A DNA stretch of 60,707 nucleotides from JAQXDR01 sp038138625 (GCA_038138625.1 JAYQEA010000006.1:1-60707), one strand, 5' to 3'; positions 44,924 through 54,331 are shown, counted from the stretch's first letter. A program made the numbers and translations. Notes: generated from the letters alone by a model not told the origin.

Positions 44924-45811
44924 TTAGCTTTTGCGGGTCGTCACTGATGGGATGTCAGGCGTATTCACGTTATCCTGCATGTGAGCAGCAACCGCCAAAG
45001 CAATGGCTTGCGCCAGACAAATTGGGGCCGTCACGGATCGTGACAGGGGTCCGTGATGTTCAGGTGCTGCGAAAAGAACCTGCGCTGACTTCGCCAAAGG
45101 CGACAGAGTGCTGTCGGACACGGCGACAATATCACACCCTCGCGACGCGGCCTCCTCTACGATTGAAACCACCTCGTTTGCGTAAAACCGAAAAGAAACA
45201 GCCAGCAAAGCATCATTTGGTCCTATCGTCCGGGCGATGTGGGTGGCAAGACCACCGCTCGGATCCAACAAGACACATTTCTTGCCAGCCATCGTTAAAA
45301 GATACCGAAGTAATTCCACAATCGGGGCCGACCTTAACTGCCCGAGCAAAAAAACGGTCTCAGCCTCGGTCAAAAGTTTTGCAGCTTTTGCCAGATCCTC
45401 GGCATCGATTTCATCAAGCAGACTTTGGACGGACGCAGCATCACTGATGACAAGGTCGCGCAAAAGCTCTGCCTCGGACACATCATCACGTGATTTTAAT
45501 TCCTGCTTCAAAGCGTGTACCCGCGCATCGAATCCAGGTGCTGCGGTTGCAAGACGGCCTTGAAACAACCCTTGAAGACTTTTGAAACCGTCATACCCAA
45601 GAGATTGTGCGAACCGCACAAAACTGGATGCATGGACCCCGCAGTGTTGTGCGATTGCATTTACCGAGTGTACCGCGACATTGTTAGGGTTCTGGGTAAG
45701 GTAGACAGCAATTTTTTGATGCGTACGGCTCATTTCGTCGTAGCGATCATGAATCAGTCTTATCAGACTTTCAAAATCTTCGGGTGGGCTTTCTCGGGTC
45801 ATTGGAGGCAT
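44924..45811 (-). CDS. MurR/RpiR family transcriptional regulator (IolR-like candidate)
   Basis: 295 residues from ATG 45811. The N-terminal RpiR helix-turn-helix (HDRYDEMSRTHQKIAVYL; VNAIAQHCGVHASSFVRFAQSLGYDGF) is followed by a SIS sugar-isomerase domain (VFLLGQLRSAPIVELLRY, AVSDSTLSPLA). RpiR-type IolR proteins control inositol genes in rhizobia and Caulobacter. The location at the end of the minus-strand half of the inositol-type locus supports this role by inference. The frame is open to 45964, inside the upstream gene. Confidence 0.85.
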   Translation of the reverse strand: MPPMTRESPPEDFESLIRLIHDRYDEMSRTHQKIAVYLTQNPNNVAVHSVNAIAQHCGVHASSFVRFAQSLGYDGFKSLQGLFQGRLATAAPGFDARVHALKQELKSRDDVSEAELLRDLVISDAASVQSLLDEIDAEDLAKAAKLLTEAETVFLLGQLRSAPIVELLRYLLTMAGKKCVLLDPSGGLATHIARTIGPNDALLAVSFRFYANEVVSIVEEAASRGCDIVAVSDSTLSPLAKSAQVLFAAPEHHGPLSRSVTAPICLAQAIALAVAAHMQDNVNTPDIPSVTTRKS

Positions 45812-45833
45812 CTCGTCTGTCTGGGCGTCGCGT

Positions 45834-46952
45834 CTAAACCATAACCCAGCTTTCAGACGCTGAAGATTTCTGAATACTTTCGACAAGATGCTGGATCCGT
45901 TGTCCTTTTCGAAATGAAAACGGCTCGGCTCCCTGCCCCGCAATCGCGCGGATGTACCCAGCAATTTCGATTGCTTTCAGATCATTAAATCCAATTTGAT
46001 GTCCGGGAGCGACACAGAAGTTTCCGTACGGCGCATGTTCAGGGGCTGCTTCTATCCTGCGAAAGCCACGACGACCCGGCGCATCTTGTGTGGAATAAAA
46101 ATGAAGTTCGTTGAACCTTTCCTGATTGAAGCACAGAGCCCCCTTTGAACCGTAGACTTCAAAGGTATGTTGCATCTTGCGACCTGTGGCGATCCAGTTG
46201 CCTTCAATGGACCCGCTTGCTCCATTTTCAAACCGCAGAAAGGCACGACCTACATCATCCACCTTGATCGTGCGACGTTTACCCGAACCGTCAGTGCGTT
46301 CGTTGATGGATGTCACACAGTCGCCCATAACCTTTGCAATCGGGCCAAGCAGGAATTCTGCTGTTGCCAGAACGTGACTGCCCAAATCGGCCAACGCCCC
46401 ACCGCCTGCAGGATCGTGGCGAAAGGTATAGCGACCAGTTGCATCTGCCATGTAGTCCTCGGCATGAAGCCCCCGAAATCCGCGAATTTCGCCCAGCTCT
46501 CCTTCTGCAATCATAGTGCGGGCCAGGTCAAACATCGGGTTACAGATATAATTGAACCCAACTTGCGTTTTGACGCCTGCACTTTCAGCCGCGTCAGCCA
46601 TTTCTCTTGCATCTGCAGCGAGCGGCGCCAGCGGCTTTTCGCAATACACATGCTTGCCCGCTGCAATGGCTTCTAATGCCATTTCTTTGTGTAGAGCGTT
46701 CGGTGCCGTTATATCAATCACGTCGATTGACGGATCCAAAAGCAGTTCGCGCCAGTTTGATGTCGACTTGCGGAACCCGAACTCATGAGCAGCACGCGCT
46801 GCCGTCTCTTCCGTGATATCCGCAACCGTGTGCAGATCAATATCAAAGGGCAAATCAAAGACTTTTTGTGCAGTGGCAAAGCCAAAAACATGGGCCTTAC
46901 CCATGAATCCAGAGCCTATCAGCCCAACGGAGAGTTTTGGTTTCTGGGTCAT
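45834..46952 (-). CDS. Gfo/Idh/MocA family oxidoreductase (inositol dehydrogenase-like)
   Basis: 372 residues. Rossmann motif GLIGSGFMGKAH, substrate/cofactor motif CEKPLAP and the catalytic DLGSH (GGGALADLGSHVL). The family includes inositol 2-dehydrogenases (IolG, IolX), which would open the pathway completed by IolE and IolD on the other strand; this is inferred. The start overlaps the end of the D-2-hydroxyacid dehydrogenase gene by 4 bp; rpiR follows after 22 bp. Confidence 0.9.
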   Translation of the reverse strand: MTQKPKLSVGLIGSGFMGKAHVFGFATAQKVFDLPFDIDLHTVADITEETAARAAHEFGFRKSTSNWRELLLDPSIDVIDITAPNALHKEMALEAIAAGKHVYCEKPLAPLAADAREMADAAESAGVKTQVGFNYICNPMFDLARTMIAEGELGEIRGFRGLHAEDYMADATGRYTFRHDPAGGGALADLGSHVLATAEFLLGPIAKVMGDCVTSINERTDGSGKRRTIKVDDVGRAFLRFENGASGSIEGNWIATGRKMQHTFEVYGSKGALCFNQERFNELHFYSTQDAPGRRGFRRIEAAPEHAPYGNFCVAPGHQIGFNDLKAIEIAGYIRAIAGQGAEPFSFRKGQRIQHLVESIQKSSASESWVMV

Positions 46953-47917
46953 TTTATAGCATCTTTGTTAACGATTAAATCGGGATCAAGCGTTCCATTC
47001 AGGGCATTCATCGCATTATCAATTGCGCAAAGGGCCATGCGTTCGCTGGCTTCTTCGGTCAGGCCTGCAATATGGGGGGATAGTATTGCGTTGTCGTGCC
47101 CCGACAGTGGCATGTCCCCATTGGGTGGCTCTGTGTCAAAAACATCAAGGCCAGCTGCATGCACCCGACCGTCTCGCAGGGCGGCAGCAAGCGAGGTTTC
47201 GCATAAAACCCCGCCACGTGCCGTATTGGCAATGATTATTCCAGGTTTCATTTTATCGAATGCTTCTGAGTCCAATAACGGCATCTTGTCTGGCGGTATA
47301 TGCAAAGACAGACAATCCGCCCAAGCCAGACCTTGGGTCAGCGTTTCAACTGGCCTTACTGGGCCTTCTGGCCAACCTTTAGAATTCAAATAGGGATCAA
47401 ATGCACGGATAGACATCTCAAAGCCTGCTGCCATGCGGGCCAACTTTCGACCGGCGCGTCCATATCCGATAATAAGCAGATTCTTACCTGAAATCTCGCG
47501 CTGTTCCAATCGGTTGCGCCACCCCCATTTTGCCGGATCACGCACCGCACGGTCTGCACGTATGGCCTGCTTTGCACCGGCGAGTAACTGCATCATCGCC
47601 TGTTCTGCGACGGACACGGAATTTACATCACCTACAATCGCCAGCGGTATTCCACGCTTATTCAACGCATCAACATCTACGGCGTCAAAACCGACCCCGT
47701 GACGGGAAACAATCTGAAGGTTATCGGCCCGAGCGATGGTTGCCGCAGACAATGGCTGCGTGCGAATAACCAAAGCGTCCGCATATGCGATATGATCCGC
47801 GTAACTGGGTTCGCTGATCTCTTCGATATAGGTTACCGTGACGCCAGTGGATTTAAGGGCGTCAAGACGTGCAACACCCGCATGATGCAGTTTGCCAGCA
47901 ACAAGTAGGTGGGTCAT
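46949..47917 (-). CDS. D-isomer-specific 2-hydroxyacid dehydrogenase
   Basis: 322 residues. NAD motif GYGRAG (151-156) and the catalytic triad Arg234 (NTARGG), Glu263 (DTEPP) and His282 (SPHIAGLT). It reduces a 2-keto acid or oxidises a D-2-hydroxy acid. Its start touches the aldolase stop (TGATG) and its end overlaps the Gfo/Idh gene, so it is tightly coupled to the aldolase and may act on its keto-acid product. Confidence 0.9.
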   Translation of the reverse strand: MTHLLVAGKLHHAGVARLDALKSTGVTVTYIEEISEPSYADHIAYADALVIRTQPLSAATIARADNLQIVSRHGVGFDAVDVDALNKRGIPLAIVGDVNSVSVAEQAMMQLLAGAKQAIRADRAVRDPAKWGWRNRLEQREISGKNLLIIGYGRAGRKLARMAAGFEMSIRAFDPYLNSKGWPEGPVRPVETLTQGLAWADCLSLHIPPDKMPLLDSEAFDKMKPGIIIANTARGGVLCETSLAAALRDGRVHAAGLDVFDTEPPNGDMPLSGHDNAILSPHIAGLTEEASERMALCAIDNAMNALNGTLDPDLIVNKDAIK

Positions 47918-48729
47918 CAGTAGAGCGTCCCATCAGCGCCACTCTCGGCGTCGTTCCCGTCAACCAGCCGGCGCCATGCCCGCACTGACGCATTTGCAGC
48001 GCCAGCAAGCAGGCGCGAATCTCCGCTGACGGTTGTCAAATTATACCCCCACCCGATTGCTCGGGCTGCGTACTCAGGAGTCCCACAATGCAGACATGCG
48101 GCAATGGCATTTTTCTTGCAAGCCTGCGCGATACGTTTCAACAAAACAATCATCTCCGGTTCTTGACGATCAAGCCCCGGTGGTAATCGGCCCTGTTGTG
48201 TGCCAAGCGTCAAGTCCGCTGGTCCCACATAAATCCCATCCAACCCCGGTGTTGCCGCGATCTCGTCAAGGTTTGTCATACCGTCAGCCGTCTCGATCAT
48301 TGCTAAGGCAAGAACCTCGTCATTTGCAGCAACGCCATACCCTGGATCAGCAACAGATGCGCGGGTAGGGCCAAAACTGCGCTGACCAAAAGGCGGATAA
48401 CGCATGTAGGATACAAACTCTTCGGCTTCTGCACGGTTGTTGACCATCGGGCAGATAATACCCATAGCCCCAGCATCCAGAGCTTTCATAATATAGCCCG
48501 GGTCGCGCCAAGGGACCCGCGCCATCAATGTCGACCCCGATCCACGCATTGCTTGCAACATGGGCAGGACGTCACCGTAATCCAGAGCACCATGTTGAAT
48601 ATCGATCGTGACACTGTCGTAGCCCTGCGCGGCCATAATCTCGGCTGTAAAAGCGTTACCAATCGAACACCAGCCGTTCATCGCAGGCTTTCCCTCAGCC
48701 CAGAGCTGTTTCAGGGTGTTTTTCTGCAT
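47917..48729 (-). CDS. HpcH/HpaI family class II aldolase
   Basis: 270 residues. Active-site residues typical of HpaI/GarL are seen: His46 (DIQHG), Arg71 (ARVPW), Glu146 (IETADG) and Asp172 (VGPADL). Such enzymes split 4-hydroxy-2-keto acids into pyruvate (or hydroxypyruvate) and an aldehyde. ATG 48729 has GAGAGG upstream. It lies 13 bp after a semialdehyde-dehydrogenase-type gene, fitting an aldolase/aldehyde oxidation pair. Confidence 0.9.
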   Translation of the reverse strand: MQKNTLKQLWAEGKPAMNGWCSIGNAFTAEIMAAQGYDSVTIDIQHGALDYGDVLPMLQAMRGSGSTLMARVPWRDPGYIMKALDAGAMGIICPMVNNRAEAEEFVSYMRYPPFGQRSFGPTRASVADPGYGVAANDEVLALAMIETADGMTNLDEIAATPGLDGIYVGPADLTLGTQQGRLPPGLDRQEPEMIVLLKRIAQACKKNAIAACLHCGTPEYAARAIGWGYNLTTVSGDSRLLAGAANASVRAWRRLVDGNDAESGADGTLY

Positions 48730-48742
48730 CTCACTCAACCTC

Positions 48743-50173
48743 TCAAAACACGATCTGGGACAATTTGGTATCAAGGTAATCTTCTATGCCCTCTGTACCA
48801 CCTTCGCGACCAAGACCGGAAAAATTGGTTCCTCCGAACGGTGCTTCTGATGCGGCCAAGGCAAATGAATTGATCCCGACCATACCTGATTTCAAGGTGC
48901 ACACCACACGTCTTGCGCGCGCGGGATCTTGCGTAAAGGCGTAGGCCGATAACCCCATTGGCGAAGAATTTGCACGCATCAGCACCTCTTTTTCAGTTGA
49001 AAACCGGCTGATTGCTGCAACAGGGCCAAAATTTTCTTCCGCGAATACCTTCATCTCGTCACGCACACCGCTGAGCACTGTGGGTTCATAGAAATGACCT
49101 GCGTCAAAGCCGGTTGCACGTTTGCCGCCTGTTTCAAGCTTGGCTCCGGACGCAATGGCATCCTGAACGATTGCATCTACGTCGGTCAGCCGCGCTGCGT
49201 TAATCAAAGGCCCCATGTCTGTCTTGTGATCGAGCCCATCGCCCAATATCAACGCTTTCGCACGCTGTGAAAATTCGGAAACGAATTCGTCATAGAGACT
49301 GTCGTGGACGAAAAAGCGGTCTGGTGTCACGCACACCTGCCCCGCATTTCCAAATTTGGACGGAACACATGCATTTAACGCAGCCCCTAGATCTGCATCA
49401 TCAAAGATGATGCATGGTGCGTTCCCGCCCAGTTCCATCGATACCTTTTTGACCGTATCAGCCGAATCGCGGATCATCTGCTGACCAACACGGGTAGAGC
49501 CGGTCAAAGAGACCTTGCGCACACGTGTATCGGCCATCACAGGCTCGTATGTGTCAGCCGTTTTGCCAACGACAAGGTTCACTGCCCCATCTGGCAAGCC
49601 TCCCGCCTGAATGCAATCTATCATCATCATTGCAACACCCGGCGTCTGTGAGGACGGTCGCAAGACAATGGAACACCCCGCAGCAAGCGCCGGTGCTATC
49701 TTGCGCGCGGGCAAAGACGCTGGGAAATTCCACGCCGTGAATGCGCCTACGACCCCCACCGCCTCTTTCGTGATTTCAAAGCGGCCACCCGGCACGCGGC
49801 TTTCAACCACGCGTCCATATATGCGGCGTGCCTCTTCGGCATACCAACGAAACTGATCTACGCTTAGACCCCATTCTCGCCCTGACTGCACCAAAGGCTT
49901 TCCAGTTTCGGTAGAGATCATCAGGGCGGCCTCATCCGCGCGCGCTGTCATGGCATCTGCAATACGATGCAAGGCATCCGCACGAGCAAAACCGCCCATT
50001 GTACGCAGATGCACAAGGGCCCTATCAGCAGCATCTATCGCACGCTGGGTATCCGCACGCGTTGCGCAAACCGCCTCGCCAATCGGTTGCTCTGATACCG
50101 GGCTTAGAACAGTCATCCCGTAGGGTCCACGTTCCCACTTGCCTGCTATAAAAAGACCAAATTCCTGATACAT
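48743..50173 (-). CDS. NAD(P)-dependent aldehyde dehydrogenase, succinate-semialdehyde type
   Basis: 476 residues. Asn149 (TAWNFP), Glu247 (MELGGNAP) and the nucleophile Cys281 (FGNAGQVCVTP) are present; ETGKPLVQSGRE and the GLGREGGTEGIEDYLD ending place it near succinate-semialdehyde/glycolaldehyde dehydrogenases. It opens the minus-strand operon, is divergent from iolD, and lacks the features of CoA-dependent IolA (MmsA). Confidence 0.9.
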   Translation of the reverse strand: MYQEFGLFIAGKWERGPYGMTVLSPVSEQPIGEAVCATRADTQRAIDAADRALVHLRTMGGFARADALHRIADAMTARADEAALMISTETGKPLVQSGREWGLSVDQFRWYAEEARRIYGRVVESRVPGGRFEITKEAVGVVGAFTAWNFPASLPARKIAPALAAGCSIVLRPSSQTPGVAMMMIDCIQAGGLPDGAVNLVVGKTADTYEPVMADTRVRKVSLTGSTRVGQQMIRDSADTVKKVSMELGGNAPCIIFDDADLGAALNACVPSKFGNAGQVCVTPDRFFVHDSLYDEFVSEFSQRAKALILGDGLDHKTDMGPLINAARLTDVDAIVQDAIASGAKLETGGKRATGFDAGHFYEPTVLSGVRDEMKVFAEENFGPVAAISRFSTEKEVLMRANSSPMGLSAYAFTQDPARARRVVCTLKSGMVGINSFALAASEAPFGGTNFSGLGREGGTEGIEDYLDTKLSQIVF

Positions 50174-50272
50174 ACCATGATCCTGTTCGTGTTAGACCAG
50201 CGTTGGAAAACTAAGGCGGCATACAGTAAAGCGATTCTAAGTGTGCAGCCCTAAAACGATACGCAATTTTTG

Positions 50273-50301
50273 TTGCGGAAAATTCAGTTCGTCAATAAAC
50301 A
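50273..50301 (+). promoter_or_regulatory. Candidate promoter of iolD-iolE-SDR
   Basis: TTGCGG (50273-50278), 17 nt, TAAACA (50296-50301), 36 bp before the iolD ATG. The dyad-like GGAAAATTC at 50277-50285 overlaps the spacer and resembles half of the GGAA...TTCC sites reported for RpiR-type IolR, from memory. Weak by itself. Confidence 0.35.
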
Positions 50302-50337
50302 TTGCGGACGCGGGTGCAAGCCTTAATGGAGAACGGC

Positions 50338-52197
50338 ATGGCAGAAGATACAATCAGATTGACAGTGGGACAGGCATTGGTGCGCTACCTTATCAACCAA
50401 TATACTGAAATCGATGGCCAACGCGTTCAACTTTTTGCCGGGGTCTTTGGCATTTTCGGACATGGCAATGTGACGTGTTTGTCCGAAGCATTGGAACAGG
50501 TTCAAGATGTTCTGCCGACGTGGCGTGGGCAAAATGAACAATCCATGGCATTGGCCGCAATCGGGTATGGCAAGGCAAAACTGCGTCGGCAGATCATGAT
50601 CGCCACGACGTCTGTCGGACCAGGCGCCACAAATATGATCACAGCGGCTGGTGTAGCCCATGCAAATCGTTTGCCCGTTTTGCTGCTATCTGGTGATACC
50701 TATATCAATCGTCTTCCTGACCCGGTCTTGCAGCAGGTGGAGCATTTTGGTGACCCCTCAACAACTGTCAATGACAGCTTTCGTGCAGTCTCGCGGTTTT
50801 GGGACAGAATTGCGCATCCTGCTCAAATCTTGTCATCATTGCCCCAAGCCGTTGCAACCATGCTTGATCCTGCGGACTGTGGACCGGCCTTCATTGGTTT
50901 GCCACAAGACATACAAGAAATCGCGTATGACTATCCTGCGAAATTCTTTGAGGAAAAACTGTGGAAAATAGCACGGCCACGTCCTGACAGGGATCAAATT
51001 ACAGCGGCAGCCGATCTTTTGAAGACGGCCCAAAAACCGTTGATCATTTCTGGTGGAGGCGTCCGTTATTCTGGCGCCGGCGACGATCTGGCACGGTTTG
51101 CGACAGCACGTGGCATTCCAATGGCAGAAACGATCGCTGGTAAAGGTGCTGTTGTACACGACCATCCCGCGTATGTCGGACCTCTTGGGATCGAAGGCAC
51201 TGACGCCGCCAAAGAATTGGCCGAGACCGCAGATGTCGTGATTGCCGTCGGAACGCGCTTGCAGGACTTTACAACCGGGTCGTGGACCACCTTCAACGCC
51301 GACACACAGTTTATAAACATCAATGCCGCAAGGTTTGATGCCGCCAAGCATAGATCCCTGCCGGTTGTTGGTGACGCTTTGGAAAGTCTCTCTGATTTGG
51401 ATGCCGCTTTGGGTGATTGGTCATGTGAGGCAAAGCATATGACGCAGGCCCAGTCATTGTATTCTGCATGGAACGCGATGTTGGACGCTGGACAAGCCCC
51501 AACCGGTGCAGCGGTTCCGAGCTACGCTCAAGTCATTGGAGTTGTGAACAAAGCAGCACGACCACAAGACACAATGGTCACCGCCGCCGGCGGCCTGCCG
51601 GGAGAAACCGTCAAAAACTGGCGGGTCAAAGCACCAAACACCTTTGATTGCGAATTCGGCTTTTCCTGTATGGGCTACGAAATAGCAGGCGCTTGGGGCC
51701 ACGCCATGGCCAAAGACGGCAATGGCGTGCCGATCGTCATGGTCGGAGACGGATCCTACATGATGATGAACTCGGATATTTATTCATCGGTGCTGTCTGG
51801 CCATAAAATGATTGTTATCGTATGCGACAACGGCGGCTTTGGCGTGATCAATCGATTACAAACAGGCATGGGTGTGCCGGGGTTCAACAACCTTTTGAAA
51901 GATGCGCGGATCCTGAACAAGAACAATCCGTTGCACGTGGATTTTGCGCAACATGCGGCATCTATGGGTGCACTGTCGCGTCATTGCAGCTCTCTTTCTG
52001 ATCTTGAGGCCGCGATGGAATGGGCGCAAACGACAGACCGTACCACAGTGATCAGCATAAACTCTGACGCTTACACCTGGACCCCCGGAGGGGCCGATTG
52101 GTATGTGGGCGTCCCCGAAGTCAATGAGCGTGAAAGCATTCGCAGCGCGCGCAAAACCCAAGAAGCGTTCCGCGCCAAACAACGCAGGGGGGTCTGA
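50338..52197 (+). CDS. iolD: 3D-(3,5/4)-trihydroxycyclohexane-1,2-dione acylhydrolase
   Basis: 619 residues, thiamine-diphosphate enzyme that opens the diketo-inositol ring to 5-deoxyglucuronate. The cofactor-activating Glu is in RGQNEQSM (Glu67) and the ThDP/Mg box GDGS...N starts at 470. ATG 50338 is chosen because GGAG lies 6 nt before it; ATG 50326 has none. iolE starts 3 bp after the stop. Confidence 0.93.
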   Translation: MAEDTIRLTVGQALVRYLINQYTEIDGQRVQLFAGVFGIFGHGNVTCLSEALEQVQDVLPTWRGQNEQSMALAAIGYGKAKLRRQIMIATTSVGPGATNMITAAGVAHANRLPVLLLSGDTYINRLPDPVLQQVEHFGDPSTTVNDSFRAVSRFWDRIAHPAQILSSLPQAVATMLDPADCGPAFIGLPQDIQEIAYDYPAKFFEEKLWKIARPRPDRDQITAAADLLKTAQKPLIISGGGVRYSGAGDDLARFATARGIPMAETIAGKGAVVHDHPAYVGPLGIEGTDAAKELAETADVVIAVGTRLQDFTTGSWTTFNADTQFININAARFDAAKHRSLPVVGDALESLSDLDAALGDWSCEAKHMTQAQSLYSAWNAMLDAGQAPTGAAVPSYAQVIGVVNKAARPQDTMVTAAGGLPGETVKNWRVKAPNTFDCEFGFSCMGYEIAGAWGHAMAKDGNGVPIVMVGDGSYMMMNSDIYSSVLSGHKMIVIVCDNGGFGVINRLQTGMGVPGFNNLLKDARILNKNNPLHVDFAQHAASMGALSRHCSSLSDLEAAMEWAQTTDRTTVISINSDAYTWTPGGADWYVGVPEVNERESIRSARKTQEAFRAKQRRGV

Positions 52198-52200
52198 CAG

Positions 52201-53097
52201 ATGCTTCATGCAAGATTGGGTATTGCCCCTATAGCATGGTGGAACGATGATTTGGCTGAGTTGTCTGACGACGTCAGTCTTGAGGAATGTCTGCGTCAGG
52301 CGGCAGAGGCAGGTCTGACAGGAATGGAAACAGGCCGCCGTTTTCCAATGAATATGGACGAGTTGGGTCCAATCCTTGCCCGTCATGGCATTTCGGTTTG
52401 TGGGGGGTGGTTTTCAGGCCTTTTGCTGGATGGGGATATCGAAGTCGAAAAAGACCGGATTGCGGAACAACACGCTTTTTTCAAAGCAGCCAACGCCCCC
52501 TGCATTGTTTACGGAGAAACTGCGCGTTCCGTTCAGGGAAACCGCACAACACCGTTGGCACAAAAACCAAAATTGACCGAATCCGAAATGGAAATCTATG
52601 GTCGCAAAGTATCCGATTTTGCGGATTGGTGCGCTGCAGAAGGCATGCCACTGAGTTATCACCATCACATGGCAGCTGCGGTGGAAACCGAAGCAGAACT
52701 CGATCTGTTTATGAAGCACTCGTCAGTACCATTGTTGTTTGATGCAGGTCACATGGCCTTTGCCGGTGGCAATAATCTGCGGGTGATTGAAAATCATCAC
52801 TCTCGTATCAGCCATGTTCACACAAAAGACGTACGCATGCCCGTGATCAACGCGCTCGACCGAAACCGCGAGAGTTTTCTTGATGCTGTAATCAAAGGTG
52901 CCTTTACAGTTCCCGGAGACGGATCGCTCGATTTTGAACAAATCGTCACAGCTTTGGCGACCAAAGGGTACGAAGGCTGGTTTGTCATCGAGGCTGAACA
53001 AGATCCGATTGCGAACCCCCCACTGGAGATGGCGCTTAAGGGCCGTGCAGAACTGAAACGGGTCATGGATGCCGCGGGTTATGAGGTCACTGAATGA
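52201..53097 (+). CDS. iolE: myo-Inosose-2 dehydratase
   Basis: 298 residues, TIM-barrel of the xylose-isomerase-like fold. IAPIAWWNDD, TGMETGRRFP, the metal-binding YHHHMA and FDAGHMAFAGG segments match IolE, which dehydrates 2-keto-myo-inositol to the diketone used by IolD. Preceded by GGGGGG 9 nt upstream; the stop overlaps the SDR start (ATGA). Confidence 0.93.
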   Translation: MLHARLGIAPIAWWNDDLAELSDDVSLEECLRQAAEAGLTGMETGRRFPMNMDELGPILARHGISVCGGWFSGLLLDGDIEVEKDRIAEQHAFFKAANAPCIVYGETARSVQGNRTTPLAQKPKLTESEMEIYGRKVSDFADWCAAEGMPLSYHHHMAAAVETEAELDLFMKHSSVPLLFDAGHMAFAGGNNLRVIENHHSRISHVHTKDVRMPVINALDRNRESFLDAVIKGAFTVPGDGSLDFEQIVTALATKGYEGWFVIEAEQDPIANPPLEMALKGRAELKRVMDAAGYEVTE

Positions 53098-53909
53098 ACC
53101 GGATAGATGGTAAGTTTGCGGTTATAACAGGCGGCACCCAAGGTCTGGGGGCTGCAGTGGCCACATTGTTTGCAAAGGCCGGCGCAGCGGGCCTTATGAT
53201 CGTCGGTCGAGACGTTGAAAAAGGCACGACCAAAGCGCAGCAGATCACACAAGAGTCCGGAGTGCCCGTTCACATGGTTGCCGCAAACCTTGCGGATATG
53301 GCGGATGTTCGGAGAATCATGATCGAGGCAGACGCACTTTTTGGACGTGTCGATATATTGGTCAACGCGGCCGGACTGACCGATCGTGGTAATCTGTTGA
53401 ACACGACGCCAGAACTTTTTGACCAGATGGTTGCCGTCAACACCCGCGCTCCATTTTTCCTGATCCAAGATGCTGTAAAAATTATGGAACGCGAAGGTAT
53501 CGAAGGTCGGATCGTGAATATAGGATCTGTTTCTAGCCGTGTCGGTCAGCCATTTCTCGCCCCCTACGCAACATCCAAAGGTGCTCTATCGACGCTGACC
53601 CGGCACGCAGGCTATGCCCTGATGCGCAATCGCATCCACGTAAACCAGTTGGATATCGGATGGATGAACTCTGATCACGAGCGCAAAATTCAAGAAGCAG
53701 AATCGGGCGATCCGAATTTCATCGACGCGCAAGCTGCGTTATTGCCATTTGGTCGGCTTTTGGACCCTAAAGAGGTCGCAAAGGCCGTTTTATGGATGGC
53801 ATCTGACGATAGCGGAATGCTTACCGGTTCAGTCGTTCATTTCGATCAGTCCGTGTGGGGAGGATGTGATGCACAAGCTCCAGCACCAGCAGAAAAACTG
53901 GTTCCATAA
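53094..53909 (+). CDS. SDR family oxidoreductase in the inositol-type operon
   Basis: 271 residues. TGGTQGLG (12-19), NAAG (91-94), a serine in GSVSS (144-148), Tyr158 and Lys162 (YATSK). The ending FDQSVWGGCD is seen in polyol/sugar-acid dehydrogenases of Rhodobacterales. Translationally coupled to iolE, so it probably acts on an inositol or keto-inositol/keto-acid intermediate. Its last codons (53893-53909) lie in the first copy of the 157-bp repeat. Confidence 0.88.
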   Translation: MNRIDGKFAVITGGTQGLGAAVATLFAKAGAAGLMIVGRDVEKGTTKAQQITQESGVPVHMVAANLADMADVRRIMIEADALFGRVDILVNAAGLTDRGNLLNTTPELFDQMVAVNTRAPFFLIQDAVKIMEREGIEGRIVNIGSVSSRVGQPFLAPYATSKGALSTLTRHAGYALMRNRIHVNQLDIGWMNSDHERKIQEAESGDPNFIDAQAALLPFGRLLDPKEVAKAVLWMASDDSGMLTGSVVHFDQSVWGGCDAQAPAPAEKLVP

Positions 53910-54049
53910 GCACCAGCAGAATACCAACAGCCAGAAAAAAAGATGTTAACCAATCCAGCCAACAGAAGGGATTACTAATTAACACGCGCTTTGGTTCCAT
54001 CTTTTACATCGCTGGCGCCTGATAAACGATGAAATATAGTATGTCGGCC
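53893..54049. repeat. Imperfect repeat, copy 1
   Basis: Starts AAAAACTGGTTCCATAA and shares most positions with 54060-54216. On the minus strand it can encode SGASDVKDGTKARVN followed by two stops, so the encoded tail is broken here. It directly joins the 3' end of the SDR gene. Confidence 0.85.
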
Positions 54050-54059
54050 NNNNNNNNNN
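54050..54059. other. Assembly gap, 10 N, between two repeat copies
   Basis: The gap falls exactly between copy 1 and copy 2, so repeat copies may be missing or the two contig ends may be wrongly joined. Confidence 0.95.
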
Positions 54060-54216
54060 AAAAACTGGTTCCATAACCACCAGCCGAGTATCAACAGCCA
54101 GAAAAAAATAGGAATCAATCCAGCCAACAGACGCGACTCATAATTAATGCGCGCTTTGGTTCCGTCATTTACATCACTGGCGCCTGTTAAACATTGAAAT
54201 GTAGGCCTGTCCAGAC
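54060..54216. repeat. Imperfect repeat, copy 2
   Basis: The intact-looking copy. On the minus strand it encodes LTGASDVNDGTKARIN and a hydrophobic helix (LLAGLIPIFFWLLILGWWLW). It matches copy 1 from the same first base (five A then CTGG). Confidence 0.85.
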
Positions 54217-54247
54217 TGCTCAGATCTTTGAAAATGTTCTTTGTCAC
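54060..54247 (-). CDS. Fragment of a small protein with C-terminal membrane helix, runs into gap
   Basis: From a GTG at 54247, 62 residues are visible before the gap; the frame is open back to 54328 without an ATG. One hydrophobic helix ends WWLWNQF. The composition looks coding, and the repeat keeps the reading frame until the stops in copy 1. I do not recognise the family. It may be the 3' end of a gene whose 5' part is lost. Confidence 0.35.
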
Positions 54248-54331
54248 ATATCCATATTTGTCATTTGTGACAAAAAAACAGATAGGTAGAGCAGTTCCAG
54301 CATCATTTGTGCCCCTGTCAAAACAAAATCA

